From positions 806,001 to 870,000 of the forward strand of contig NW_001798955.1 of the NCBI RefSeq assembly GCF_000165425.1: a stretch of 64,000 bases of DNA, read 5' to 3'. Below, one piece after another: positions 12,801 through 25,479 of this stretch. This stretch comes from Paramecium tetraurelia (Eukaryota; Ciliophora; Oligohymenophorea; Peniculida; Parameciidae). Under the pieces are notes generated by a model that worked only from the letters and a program-made list of their open reading frames with translations, searched no databases and was not told the origin of the DNA. Made by a program: the position numbers and the translations under genes. The stretch's first letter is position 1. Every line of letters begins with the position of its first letter.

Positions 12801-15390
12801 ATACTTCTAAGTAATTGGAAGTAGCCTAGGAATACAATTATGACTAAAAACAAATCTTTTGGTCGTAAGGTGTCAAAAGGTTTGATACATTCCAACATCC
12901 CAATCTGGTAGTTGTTCGGCTGAGAGATAAATTTATCATTGTAATTATGTCATAATAAAGAGTAAGGATGATCAATATAACTACGTTGAGATAACCTTTG
13001 ATATTGGATTCAAATAATGCGCGTATTTTCCTTAATAGTTGTAAGTACACCTAATAAAAGCAATACCAGAAGTTATCTCTATATAGAAGATTGTTTATTA
13101 TTCTATTGAAGGAAAACTGCTTTTTAAGAATCAGAATGGAGAAATTCAATTGTACCATTAGAGCATCCCTCCCGAATTACAGTAAGATTAAGGCGTATCT
13201 ACTATCGGATTCAAAAGAATTAGTTAATTATCTAAATCGTTTGGATTTCACTTTTACTTTTGAAACCATTAATAAAGCAAAATGTTATGCGAATGTTAAG
13301 GTTTTCTATTTAGGTAGGCAAGAATCATATTACTCTACAAAATATGAATAAATTTATAAGTTTGATGGTGAGAACTTGTTTATCAGTCTCCAGATTCATG
13401 AATTTGACTCAAAGTTAAAGAAATATATTCTAATATTCAATAAATTTGACATTGAACAGAGATTTGAAATTTATAACTATTTCTCACCCAATTTAATTTA
13501 TTAATGGTGTTAAGAGTTTGTTGTGAATTTAAAATTTGATAAAAAGTTTCTATATAAAACCCCTTTTTCAGTCATGTAAATAATTAAATCATACCAAGAT
13601 ATAAAACTAGCCTCCTTTTGGATTGCTAAAAGATCATAAAAATGCATCCTTAATGAATATTAGAGAGTTCATTCGTATGATTATAGTCTGGCTAAATAGT
13701 TTTTAAGTTAAAGATACAAGATCTTCAGAGTAATAGCTCATTACATAGAGAAGTTTTATGTGGTGAAACAAAACAATCAAATAACACTTTTAAATGAATG
13801 CATGTTTCTTCAATTTAAGAATTACAAATTGATTAAGGTCGAATTCGTAATAATTACAATACAAGCTCATACAGTATTGGATCTTGTTTAAATCATCTAT
13901 TATTTTCCAAAAAGCAAAAAAAGATTGATGACCAATATTAATTTAATTTAAATTTAAGAAATGGATTTTAGTTTAGGTATGATATTCTAATTATTGAATG
14001 TTACTGAGTTTACTACTTTCAATGATATAACTAGTCAAGTTGATGAAATACAAAGAGGATCACTTAAATATAGGAGAAGCTCCAAATTAAATAGTTAAGT
14101 GATGACAAAATTGCATATTATGAGACAATCTATTGATGTATCTTAGCTTAGTTTCAGGACTGGAAAAATCAAAAGAAGACAAGGATTTGTGCACAGACTT
14201 CTTAAATTAATATCAAAACAAAAGTTATCAATTAAGCCATTGGAAAGAATGAGGATATGTGCTAAAAAGTATTGTAGATCATTGATTTTACGAGATAATT
14301 AAATAGTGGTGATAGAAAGAATGACAAACGCTACTTATTAGAGATAATGTTTTGGAAATTGATGTAATAGCAAGTATTTTAATTATCAGTTCGTAAAGAA
14401 AAGAGGTAACTCAAAAGTTACATCAGTTTATTTGATAGATTAGTAGAACTATTTGACAATGAATCAAACAAGAAATATAGAATTATAGGAAAAGAGTACT
14501 TAGAAAAAAAGTAAACGGATGAAAATATCAGGTATAACTACAAAGTATAATCGGAGTGCAGAAATTTGTATAGGGATCTCATATTAGAATAAGAAATATA
14601 TATGACTCAGAACTTAAATTTTGGTAAGACTCCCTTTGTAATTAAGTGTAATCTAAATGAGATCTCAATCTTAGAGTATCTGTGTACGAAATAATTTCGG
14701 AGTGACAATGGAAGTAGAGGATATATTGAGTATTTCTTAGAGAAGAAATAGAAGTAAAAGGGAATTGATTTGTTTGATCCTGCAAAACCTATTCTTTATT
14801 CAGCATCATCCAGTTACAATATTTATTTGAGGTACTATTGTTTGGCAAATTATCAATACAAAGATTTAAGGATAAACCTTAGAGAAATAATGAATTAGTT
14901 AGTTACAGACGGTCTCTATAAATCATAATCTAATTATATGAATAGCAAAATTAATCTTAGTGACATAATCGAAATGTGTCACTATCTGACTCAAAAAATT
15001 AAAACATAAAACTACCTTAATCTAGCTCGATTGTCACAAATTTAGATTAATCAATTACCAGAAATCTAATAGCACATCATCTCTGAATGTGATGATTAAT
15101 TATCCAAGGAAACTAAGCAAAAATCAGGAGATGGCTTTGTATGTACTCAAGTCATTCGGAACAAGAAAAATCATTCTATTTATCAATACTAATTATTCTA
15201 AACTACAAGAAAGGTTATTATCAATAAATACGAAATGAGATAAGACTATTTTGAATAGAAAGAGTTCACTTATGCTCAATTAACATAGTATGTCCATAAT
15301 TTTACATATCTAATCAAAGCAAAATTATACTATTTAGCTTTGAAAAGATTTTCTTAATGTTACATAGAATTGCAGAAAATTAATTAATGA
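9857..15390 (+). CDS. very large protein of unknown function (about 1830 residues)
   Basis: I do not recognise this protein. The N-terminal 350 residues are Lys/Gln/Glu-rich and probably coiled (10220-10380, 11080-11160). The remainder is a dense mix of helical and strand-like, mostly hydrophilic sequence with no obvious membrane helix or signal peptide. A conserved-looking block around 11160-11500 includes KTCDDWVKYIQTLYYPSF and FKGEGRQQYHFRLDIP. One reading frame runs to TGA at about 14357, and a second coherent frame runs on to TGA at 15388-15390. Joining them needs one intron between about 14260 and 14380: 26 nt ending ACGAG, a 38-nt GTA...TAG, or 26 nt ending CAAG. Each gives a length divisible by three. 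The stop is 16 nt before the next gene's ATG. Confidence 0.7.
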
Positions 15391-15406
15391 TTATTTATAT
15401 AAATTA

Positions 15407-15949
15407 ATGAATTATGAATTTTCAGTTAATGGCCAAAAGGTGAGTATTCTAAACACTGCTAAATCCCTTTTGGATTGTCATCTACTTAGACATTAATATA
15501 ATAGATCTTAAAAGTATACTCCAATTAAGAAAGTCTAGAATTTTCAATTTGCCCTAAATTCTCTAAGTCAAACATAAACATCCTGTCAGCTATCAACCAA
15601 TCGATCGAAGCGCACTCTCTAGAGTTCTCAAAAAAGTAGAAGAGAAAAGAGGTTTGTTCCAAGTGAATTAAGTTAAAATTTGGAATTCATAGAAAAACTA
15701 CCGAAAAGCAATTAATCATCCATTCAAAGATTAAATTCACCCACTTAGCATGTTCCAAATCTTTAATTCAATCTTAATTATCATTTAAGATAGTTAAAAT
15801 TTAAGTAATAATCATAAAAGGACCAATTTTGGTAAGATTTCTCAATAACTCCTACTCCTAGAGGATTTACAAATAGAGTATATAAGATTAAAAAGAATGA
15901 TCCAAAATTGTAGTTTTACATGGACTGCTCCAAACGTGTAAATGAATGA
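15407..15949 (+). CDS. small basic protein, unknown
   Basis: A 180-residue open frame in ciliate code, MNYEFSVNGQ... to ...CSKRVNE before TGA. It is Ser/Gln/Asn/Lys-rich with an internal basic patch (SKRTLQSSQKSRREKRFVP, about residues 66-84) and a C-terminal block with SITPTPRGFTNRVYKIKK. No domain is recognised; the composition suggests a disordered protein, perhaps cytoskeletal or nucleic-acid binding (inference). It begins 16 nt after the stop of the large upstream gene on the same strand, so it could also be that gene's unresolved last exon, although I found no acceptable splice join. Confidence 0.55.
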
Positions 15950-16186
15950 ATATTTATTTGAAAAAATATTATTAATTTTACAAATTTTCAATTAGTGATT
16001 ATTATACATAAAACATAATTATCTATATTGATTGTCTTGAACTAGATTGAAGAATTCTAATTGAAAATAAAATAACTTAATAATCTGTAAGTAGTGAGGT
16101 AAGATTTACTTAATTCTGATTAGAACTAGACTAAAATTTGTTGATATCCTTATATTAGCATTTATAAATATTATTTATTGATTATT
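15950..16186. other. intergenic AT-rich spacer
   Basis: It separates the small basic protein from DBR1. No coding frame or RNA is visible. Confidence 0.4.
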
Positions 16187-17700
16187 ATGTATTAAGTTGA
16201 AGGAATTAATATAGCAGTTGAAGGTTGCTTTCATGGCAATTTTGATGAGATATTTGCTGAAGTTGTAGAGTTCGAGAAAAAAAAATAAATTAAAATTGAT
16301 TTAATTACTCGTTTGTGGAGATGTTCAAACTATGAGAAATAAAAATGATATGTATAACATGGCATGTCCTAAGAAATATTTATAAATGGGTTCATTTCAC
16401 AAATACTATACAGGTGAAAGAATAGCTCCTTGTTTAACAATATTTATTGGAGGAAATCATGAGGCATCTAATTATTTGAGAGAAATGTACAAAAACAATT
16501 AATTTTATTAGGCATTTTGGAGGCTGGGTTTGTCCAAATATCTATTACTTGGGGAGTTCAAATGTAATCGAAGTGAAAAAAGGGAAAACTACATTTAAAT
16601 TAGGAGGAAACTCAGGGATATTTAACAATTCAGATTTTTATATTTCTAAATTAGAAAATTTCCCATTCGAATAAGACTAATTACATTCGGTATATCACAT
16701 CAAATAATTTGATTTATATAAATTATGTATGTATGAAGGAGATGTAACTATGTTTTTATCTCATGATTGGCCATTAAGTAAATTTAGATTTCATTCTAAC
16801 TAGATATTGAAAAACATGGGAATACCAATGATTTGATTCGTAGAAAAAAACATTTTGAAGCAGATATTGTTGAAGGAAAATTTGGTAGCATTTCGCATCT
16901 CCATTTATTAAATAAGCTTTAGCCTAACTTTTGGTTTGCTGGTCACATGCATGTAAAATTTGAGGCTCAAGTAAATCATCAATCAAAAAAATAAACAAAG
17001 TATTAAAATCTATTGAGTTTAATAGATTTTTAGCTCTGGATAAATGTCTACCAGGAAGAGAATTTCTATCATTCTTTACATATACAAAAGAAGGGCTAGA
17101 TGTGTATAATGAATTTGCTTCCAATAATGAACCAGTTGAATTATATTATGACCCTGAATGGCTGGCAATCATGAAAACTACTTACAATTTATAATTGATA
17201 TGGGATAAAATGCCTAAATTATTTGAATGCAATTATGCATAAAAAGAGTATTTATCTATAAATATATGGTTAGATTAAAATTAATAAGGTGGGAAAAGTA
17301 CTAGTAAATGTTATAAGCAAAATAAGAAGTATTAAATAAATATAAAAATCAACGAATTAAAATACCAAATAATTTCTAAATAACAGCTACTCCTCATCAT
17401 AAAAATGATCACACAAATAGGTTAACCTTCCCCAATAAAGTAATTATGAATAACCAGATGAGTGATTATTTGAAATTGATCGGTGAAACAGGTTTAGAAT
17501 TAAATGGATTTCTATTTTATGATCCTCAATAACCACGAAAACAAGAATAGTCCAGTTAGTTTTAAGTAATCAATAGAATAGAAAGTCAATAGAATAAAAA
17601 GAAAGTTAAATAAGAAATTCTAAACCAGTTGGAGCAATCATAGAACTAATAAAAAAAGGATGGTAATTTGAGTGCATAAGATTTTCCATTTTTATAATGA
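16187..17700 (+). CDS. DBR1: lariat debranching enzyme DBR1
   Basis: DBR1 hydrolyses the 2'-5' bond of intron lariats in the nucleus. Seen in order: [17 protein letters not shown] (metal-binding His and fold start), a CGDVQTMRN block, [34 protein letters not shown] followed by an IEKHG block, [12 protein letters not shown], and [16 protein letters not shown]. These are the canonical DBR1 metallophosphoesterase motifs with all expected His/Asn/Asp ligands. Splicing out 25, 26, 26 and 20 nt (the last with an AAG end and the least certain) gives about 471 residues. However, the frame from the start to CGDVQ only connects if one A is dropped from the nine-A run at 16277-16285. After that correction the whole length divides by three. 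The A may be a sequence error or a real frameshift. The C-terminal tail is Gln/Lys-rich. Confidence 0.9.
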
Positions 17701-17854
17701 AAATAAATAATAAACATAATTTTAAAATACCTAAATATAGTGAATCAAACTCAATATGAATGGGAATTCTTTCATATAAAATTTTATTGCGTATTAATAG
17801 AGATTAAAGGATTGTGTAATATTTGAATATTTTTTCAATATTAATAAATTTGAT

Positions 17855-19586
17855 ATGATGGCACAGGCTGATTTCATAGAATTCAAGGCATCCAGATCCC
17901 ATTCACAGTACAAATTGAACTCTATTGATTTCGATGATTTTGCGTACAACTTGAATAAAACGATATACAATTTCTAAAAGTCATAAGAAGGAAAAACGAT
18001 AGATAAAATTTCTAAATTTAGAAGGGCAAAGAGCTTCTTATATGTCAAAAAACATGAATCAACCAACGCTATCTATTAGACCTTCAGTAGGAACGCTCCT
18101 GGATTCGATGAAAATGAAACCAAGGAACTCATGGAGCTCATTCTCTAGTTAGAATATTTATTCATTCTCTACCACAAATTCTATCCAGATCAAAGTAACC
18201 CAGTTTTGCTCACGTCCTATCTAAATTGTCTAACCTACAATAAAGAAAGTATACAATATACTATTTTATAGAATATTTTGATAATTACACCAATGACATC
18301 TCGGAAACCCTCCAAATGTCAATTTTACGTAATTCTTAATAAAGAATTATCGAAGAAAAAACTGACGAAAACCTAATAAAATTCTTAGTCAATGAGATCA
18401 ATAGAAGGAATAAATATAAGAAAAATATGTAACTTATCAGAAGTGATTTAAACAAATTTCAAAAACTTTAACAAAATTATGAAATTTAAAGGAAAACCAA
18501 ATAATTAGAGCATACTAAATCAAATATGTTAGTGGCATCATTAAAAATAGTATTTTAAAATGTAAAATCATATCCCTATCTTAGACTTAAAACCATTCAA
18601 TTAATGTTCGATTTCCATTGATTGATTAAAATAAATCATTATGTTTGGATTTTGAGAAACTACTGAAGTAAGGGGATATTCACGATCTATTTAAATAATG
18701 GAACAATTACATTGACATCACATCTTCTCATTCAGAAATCACATTGCTAATCTCAATCGTCTAAGATCTCTTTCAAGAGGAAAGTTGGATAATCAAATCC
18801 ATTCTTGAATAGGTCTAAGATGAATCCATCATCTCTATTGATAAAATAATCTTGCAAATTGGGGCCTTAACATAATTCTGCCCCAAATGCTTGAATGTTA
18901 TGGATAGGAGTCACAAGGAAATCGCTTATTTGTTATAGTCGAAACTATAAAAATAATTGTTGAGCCTATAAATTAACGAAAATCTAAGCATTTAAAAATA
19001 AGTCATGATTATGCAAAATTCATAAGAGGAGTTATAAAAGGAAGATGAAAGACATAGTTTAGAGAATGCTTTGTTATAATCAAACAATTTGAAAATGTGT
19101 TTAATACCTTAAGGATTGATGAGCTAATTGTTTTTCATTCACAGATATTCTGATAATGGTACTCAAGCAGAGGAAGAGGAGGAATAACATTAGATTCAAG
19201 AATAGAAACAAGATTCTCAATAAAAAATTCAATTAGAAAATAGCTAAATTAAATTTAATAGATAATTTGTTCGATAGGCCTCAAGAAGAACTAGCCTAAT
19301 AAGTTTTGGATATTCTGAAATGCAAGCTGAATATTCAGATTTTGAACCACTCAGACAAAAATTGACAGATATGAAAATTCATTCAACTGTGTATATGGAA
19401 AATGCGGATAAAAAGGAATGGAAGAAGATATTTGATAAGATTAAATAGGAGAAAATGTAAAATTAAGAATTTCTAAAAAATTAATCAATATCTTCTAATT
19501 CATCTTTTGAAATGAATTGTATTGACGAAAAGTTTTTGAAATAGATGAAAGTCTTCTTATAAAATCAATAAATGAGAAGACAATGA
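17855..19586 (+). CDS. unknown coiled protein with C-terminal basic region
   Basis: Two 23-nt introns (GTATAC...TTATAG near 18250; GTAAAATC...CTTAG near 18560) join three frames into 561 residues whose length divides by three. The N-terminal part is globular (MMAQADFIEFKASRSHSQYK...). A helical middle contains KYFDNYTNDISETLQM and a CPKC pair (QFCPKCLNVMDRSH) that lacks a second Cys pair. The C-terminal third is Glu/Gln-rich coiled coil. I recognise no family. It lies between DBR1 and the convergent CNG-type channel. A cytosolic structural or scaffold role would be a guess from composition only. Confidence 0.65.
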
Positions 19587-19747
19587 GATCTCTAAAGAGT
19601 CTAATTAATGAAATTTTTGTACATTTTGTATATACAGAATATAATTTGTTTTTTGAGTGCTTCTATTTACATAAATCATATTATTTGATATTAAGTAAAT
19701 TAGTTTATATCTTATGTTTATCGAATTAAAAACTCAAAATATTTAAA

Positions 19748-22700
19748 TCATTTAAAGGAATGTAATCGCTATGGTGAAGTACCACCTCCTCCATATCCAG
19801 TTGTATTATTTATTACTTTTTTAACTGTCTTAAAGCTTTGAATCGTTTTCGATAATGGTTTTTTCATTGTGTCTGCAAAGGTTTTTCCTCTTAATTTATC
19901 TCCTAACCTCCTTAATTTCCATCCCTTTTTAATTGTCATGAAGAAGAAGGAAAAGTTAGAAAATTCTGGATATAGCCTTTTTTTGCCAAAAAACTTTTGT
20001 AATCTCGTATATCTATTATATATGAAATGGGAGAGTACCTTTTTATAACTGAATCATAATTATTAAAGGGAAAGTAGTATAAGAATGCTTACATTTTATC
20101 GAATTAAGCTAGAATTGTTGTGGATGTATGCTAATTATAGGTTTAATTGTCCATGAAAGAAGTAGGATTAACATCATTTGTCATTTCTCTTCCTTGATTT
20201 CTAGTAAATGTTCTGGTAGCATTTGATTATTTTTTGGATGTAGGTCTTCTTGCATGATTTCTAATTTCTAAATCAGATTGAGTGGGAGGATATATCTTTT
20301 CCGGAGTCAAAGTCCTCTTAATAGTTTAAGAGTTTCTTCCTTTTTGTGTGTAAGTGTGAGATCTTTGGGTTGATGAACGAGGTATGATTTCCTCAGCTGA
20401 TTCTTTCCGAGTAAAAGTTATTTTCGATTATTGATTTCTGACTACTTCTTGGCTTTTATTCGCTGGAATGGGCAAGTGCATAGGGACTTGATCTTTTTCT
20501 TCTTCTGATTCTTCATCAGAGCTTTCTTATTCGTCATCATCCCTTATAATATCAACATGCACACTATCTCTCATTCCGCCTCCAAACCCAGCTGTTTAAA
20601 GAGTTGTCCTAGGAAGTGCTACCTTTCTCGAATAATTTTTCTAATCATCTTCTTCTACTTCTGGAATTTAATTTAATTAAGTCTGCTTTTGACTTAATTT
20701 ACTAAATGTTCTTGAATTGCTCCTTTGATTTAATGAAGATGGTACATCGATTTCAACTAAAATAAATGAATATAAAATAAACCTTCATCCTCATAAACAT
20801 CATTCATCATATTTGAATGTTGGTCCAAATCTTCAAAATCTGTGCCTTTACTTGCTAAATACTAGAGTTCTTGCTGCAATTCTTTGGCTTTTGTCATTAC
20901 ATATTTTTATATGATCCAAGGACTGAGTTCCTTATCTCTTTCTTATCTTCCTCTAACCTTGTTCCTTTTTTAATCAAACGGATAGAGTTCTCTTTTTAGT
21001 ATAGCTTCTTTGTCTGGACAGAGATGTACATAATGACATTTATCAATTAGATGATTATTACTCTAGCAACTGTAACAATTTACTTATAGGACACTATAGT
21101 CCTATTACATTAAGGAATGATTCAATTGGCAGTACTTTTCATAATCATTAGGATAGGAAAGCAAGATCTTGATAAAGTTTTCTCGTTTGATTTTGAATAC
21201 TTTTGTAAATGCTCTTGAAATAGCAGTGGCCTTTCTAGATTAACCAGTAAAGAATCCTAATTCTCCGAAATAATCACCTTAAGATAAGAATTTTAGACTG
21301 TTCCTTTTGGTTTTCTCATTTAAACTGTTTAAGCCTTCAAAGATGATTTCAACTTCCCCTTTTGTAATTATGTATAAAGATGAGTCATCAGTTTAATTAA
21401 TAGTGATGATCCTCTCTTCTGGAGAGAAACTCTGTTCCTCCATTTAGCCCAACAAAGACTTTATCATTTTCTAAGAAAAGGTTTTGATCATGACTTTGCA
21501 GCTGCTCAATATGTTCCCTCTCAATTAATATTGTAACTCCTCCTATAGATTACTACTCAATTTGCTAATCAAAGTTACTACTTCTTCGTCATTCATATTT
21601 TGTTCCTCCTACCATATATACTCTAAATAACTCCGTATTCTAGTTTACAATTCAAATTAGATTTTGTTTTTAGACATGAATGTGTTTATTAATGTCACAC
21701 TTCTGCTGTATTCCATCGCTCCTTTGTACATGTTGGATACAAAAATTCCTATACTATTTACAGAATAAGCAAAGACTATGGAGGCTATGAGCATCGTCAA
21801 ATTATTGATTAACAATTCAAGATTATTCTTGGCTGTAATGTCTCCGTAGCCTACTGTTGTCATGGTCATTGTGGCCCAATATATTGCAGTATTGTATTTG
21901 GAGGCATTTCCTTTGTCTCTCAATTCATAAGCATCCAGCCAAGAATAACCGTCATTGTAGAAGGCTATCCCATGCCAAACACAAGCACAAATATGAGCAA
22001 TAAATACTATTATCATTGTTAACTTCAATAAGCCCACCAAATCATTTAAGGAACCGTACAAATTGAAGAACCTATTATTCGATATTACTTATTGATACTC
22101 TTATATTTATGCTAGGATCTTGTTAATCTTGGTCATCCTGAGAACGTAGAATACAGCACATAATGCTATTTGAATGGCCAACATTTAATTGGAATCTCCA
22201 TTGTTGGTCAGAATGAAAAACTGGAGGGTTATCGTACTGAGCGAAACCTTGAATCCTTATATATTCACAATAAGATACCAAATCAACAAAGGCGTATTGT
22301 CGAAAGTAATTTATTAATATTCTCTTTCTGTTTCTAATTATTATTCCCTTGTAGATAAAGGCCAAGTTCAATCCCACAAACACGTCCATACTGAGGATGG
22401 ACAAAAACAAAATTTCCAGGATCTACTTCGTCTCGTTGTACCCCAAGAATTCCCCTATTGACTCCAGTTTGAAAGAAATCTTATAAGGAAGCCAAAAGAA
22501 TATCAATAAGTATATTAAAATTTAAAATAGGCCCCAAATAAAGATGAACTAACTGTAAGGTGTAAAAACCTCAATGTAGGAGAAAAATCTCTTGATTGCC
22601 TCCAATTTTGTAAGAGTTCTCCTCTAATCCTGATAGTATGTCTCATTCTCTAATTGTAAATCGTCCAAAACCTGAACCTAATAGCCAGACAATTAATCCA

Positions 22701-23082
22701 ATTTCCTTAGGTAAGATCTATTCCAAAGGTTGTGAATGAAATTGTTCTGGATACTCTTTGCTATTATCAATTTAAGAAACTGAGGCTTCCCATTAGATTC
22801 GACATCGTCTTCTGCTACATAGGCAGATTGATATTCGGATTTTTTCATTCCCTTCGTTGATTTATGCATCTCAACAGGAACAGCCTATATGGATTGCTCA
22901 CTTATGTCTGCCAACTTCATTTAATCAGGAACAGTGAAAGAATTCCAACTAGCTGGAATAAATCTACTCGAATCCCCATCTCCCACAACTATCCTCCCAG
23001 AGAGCATAATCGGAGTTGGCCCTTGAAAGATCTCCTCCTGTAAACTAAATGAGTTCTGTTAATTCTCGTTTGAAATACTCAT
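19748..23082 (-). CDS. cyclic-nucleotide-binding voltage-type K+ channel
   Basis: A plasma or ciliary membrane potassium channel of the EAG/CNG superfamily. The 1083-residue protein has a cytosolic N-terminus, then S1 (about 22520-22460), S2, S3, an S4-like LRMTKINKIL, S5 (MIIVFIAHICACVWHGIAF), the pore with selectivity filter TMTTVGYGDIT, and S6. A C-linker follows, then a cyclic-nucleotide-binding domain with a phosphate-binding cassette QGDYFGELGFFTGQSRKAT. The Arg expected in an active cassette is present. After the CNBD is a Cys/His-rich segment (VNCYSCQSNNHLIDKCHYVHLC) and a long charged tail ending in a Gly cluster. Introns are 31 nt in the S2/S3 region, 26 nt near 20757 and 26 nt near 20010; the length then divides by three. 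The start is 17 nt from the stop of the TMEM63 gene upstream. Confidence 0.9.
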
Positions 23083-23099
23083 TAAATAATATAAATATA

Positions 23100-25077
23100 T
23101 CACTTTGCAAGTGGATGTTAATAAATATTATAATTCATAATTAGGTTTATTTTGTTATCGGCAAGTATGCTCTAATTAGTGAACCGATCAAGTTTAACCT
23201 AGATCTATACTATTAGTATCACTGAAATGATGAAGGTAGCAATTGTTAAGAGAGTATACTTTGTATTCCATTCCAACACAAACATGACCAAATTTAGAAG
23301 CAACTTTGGATATATGGTGTAAAAGCTAGTGATCAAAACTCGATAAATCAGAGTGTTGTTAGATTTGATTTCTTAGCCAAAGACTGTTTACAGATTCAAA
23401 CTGTCCACGTAAAATCTACACATGGAATAGAAGACACCTGCTAAATGAATAAATGGGATGTTGGTGGAGAATGTCATCACTATAAAGAGGACTGCGATTT
23501 ACAATCCATAATAGTATCCATACGAAAAAATATCTCCAAGAGGTTAGAGATGAGGGTATATCTTAAAATGCTTTCTTTTCAACTCAGTATATTGAACACT
23601 TATGTAGCTTGTAAATATTTCATCCAATCTCAACATTGTTATTAAAGATACACAACCAGCTTAGATTAATATTCCTATGAAAAATCTCCCATTGTTCAAC
23701 TAATATTAGATTAATCAAAATACAAAATAAACAGCTTGTATTGCTGAGATCATATTTGTGGCACCCTGCATTACAATTTAATACACGTTGTGAACAGCCA
23801 AAAATGAAATTGCTGGAATTACCAACATATTCATGGTCAAATAAAATACACAAGGATTGAAAATTTTAATTTAATACTGCGATTTACTTATATGTCTTTC
23901 CCATCTAGATGATAATTAAATCAACATAAGTAGAGCACTGTTTATCAATACAACTAAAATCAAAGAGAAATATTATCTAAATACAGATATGTCCCCTTCA
24001 TCCTCTTATTTTCCAATTGAATTATCAAACCCTATAAATTCTATAATGCTAGTTGGAGTTGTGAAAAAAAGCAATACCAAAATAAGAAGGATTTACATAA
24101 AAAACCTTCTTAACATTAAATTTTTTAAAGTAGTATTTAAATATAAGTAAATTACATCAAAAGGATCTGGGGCTTCAAATGCCAAAAGATAAGTTTAGCT
24201 TATTTTGATTCTATCATCTTCAATATTGTCAGAATCAGCTTTATGACAGCTTTTAAACTCAAACTTAAATCGCTAGAGGCTTTGATTCACTGCTTCAACA
24301 GTATCGAAGGTTATAATAGCATGGCCACTGTTAGGTTCAACTTAAGGAATTTCTTATAATTTTGGAGAGAAACAGCTGATAAGCAATTGATGTTTATTTT
24401 GCAAATATAATTCGTTCTCTTTCTGATTCTTGACTTCCTTAATGGGATATTTGGGAATTATCACAACTGATAGAACTTTGATATGCAGAGTATCAAAAAC
24501 TTAATTAAAGAAATTTTTAATATCTTCTTTAGTCACATCTTCCCTGATTCCCTTTATAAATATAGAATGCTATCTTATTATATCGACTTCCCCTTCTGAG
24601 TGTATCTCTGAGTTTTTGATTTCCTCCAAAGTGTTGTAAACAAATAACATCAAAATCCCACAATAAATTAAAGTCATACAAAATTAGAATGAAGGAGTAA
24701 AGTCTTGATCTATGATTATCAAACTAGTTTTCTTGTCTGGAAAAATACCTGATATGAAGGCAATCAGGAAAAAGACTAATTATAATTTTATAAGTTATCT
24801 TATGAAATAGAGATACTAGTATCCATCAATCCTAATGAATTTATTATTTCAAATACCCACAAACTCTAGTATAATAATCCTTATCAAATGCCAAGAGGAG
24901 TTTAATATTATGCTTAATAGTTATGAATGAATTTTAGATCAAGAGTATTGATCCGTCTTCAGGTCCTGGAAAGTAAATTCCTTTCCTTACAAATAGCACA
25001 TGATAGCAGATCAAAGTGAACAAAATGAGTAGAAAATTTAATCCAAACACAGAACCTAATTCAACTTGTTAACTCAT
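23100..25077 (-). CDS. TMEM63/OSCA (CSC1-like) osmosensitive cation channel
   Basis: This family forms mechanosensitive or osmosensitive cation channels in the plasma membrane and contractile-vacuole or lysosomal membranes. The 642-residue protein has an N-terminal helix, a GIDGYQYLYFIRQL block, two helices, and a cytosolic RNA-binding-fold-like domain (VLSVVIIPKYPIKEVKNQ to GHAIITFDTVEAVNQSL). The family linker FEAPDPFDVIYLYL and about seven further hydrophobic segments follow, including the helix around TPTSIIEFIG. It is a little shorter than animal TMEM63 (about 800). Introns of 25 nt (near 24840) and 24 nt (contains TGA, near 23700) bring the length to a multiple of three. Family assignment is by architecture plus the linker motif. 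A role in Paramecium osmoregulation is inference. Confidence 0.8.
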
Positions 25078-25479
25078 AAGTTTATTTATATAATTTAATA
25101 TGACTTAGACTCAGACTTAAAAATGAACTATCCACTTCTAAGCTATCAATTCGACGAGAGCAAATTTAATACGTTATTTTAATGTATAAGTAGATGTTGA
25201 ATACATTACAAACACATAACAACAAACTCACATTAGAATCAAAGAAATCATCTTGAAACTTACGATGTATTCTAATATAAATTTGATATCATTTTACATT
25301 AGGATCTTATTGCTGGATTTCAATAGATAAATTCAATTATTAATATGATAATAAATTATAATTAAAAATAAAGAATAAATAACATAAATCTTTATTTTCT
25401 TAAACAACACAATAAATATAATGAGATTTACAAAAGTGAATAAAATATTATTTAAATGGTTAATAAAATTTGAATGAAT
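25078..25479. other. intergenic AT-rich spacer between two minus-strand genes
   Basis: It holds the 5' flank of the TMEM63 gene and the 3' flank of the P-type ATPase. I tested the minus strand for an extra upstream exon and found only short frames ended by TGA. Confidence 0.4.

Noticed and set aside
16960-17035. Apparent second frameshift in DBR1 at a seven-A run
   Set aside because: A 26-nt GTA...TAG intron restores [11 protein letters not shown] exactly, so no indel is needed there.
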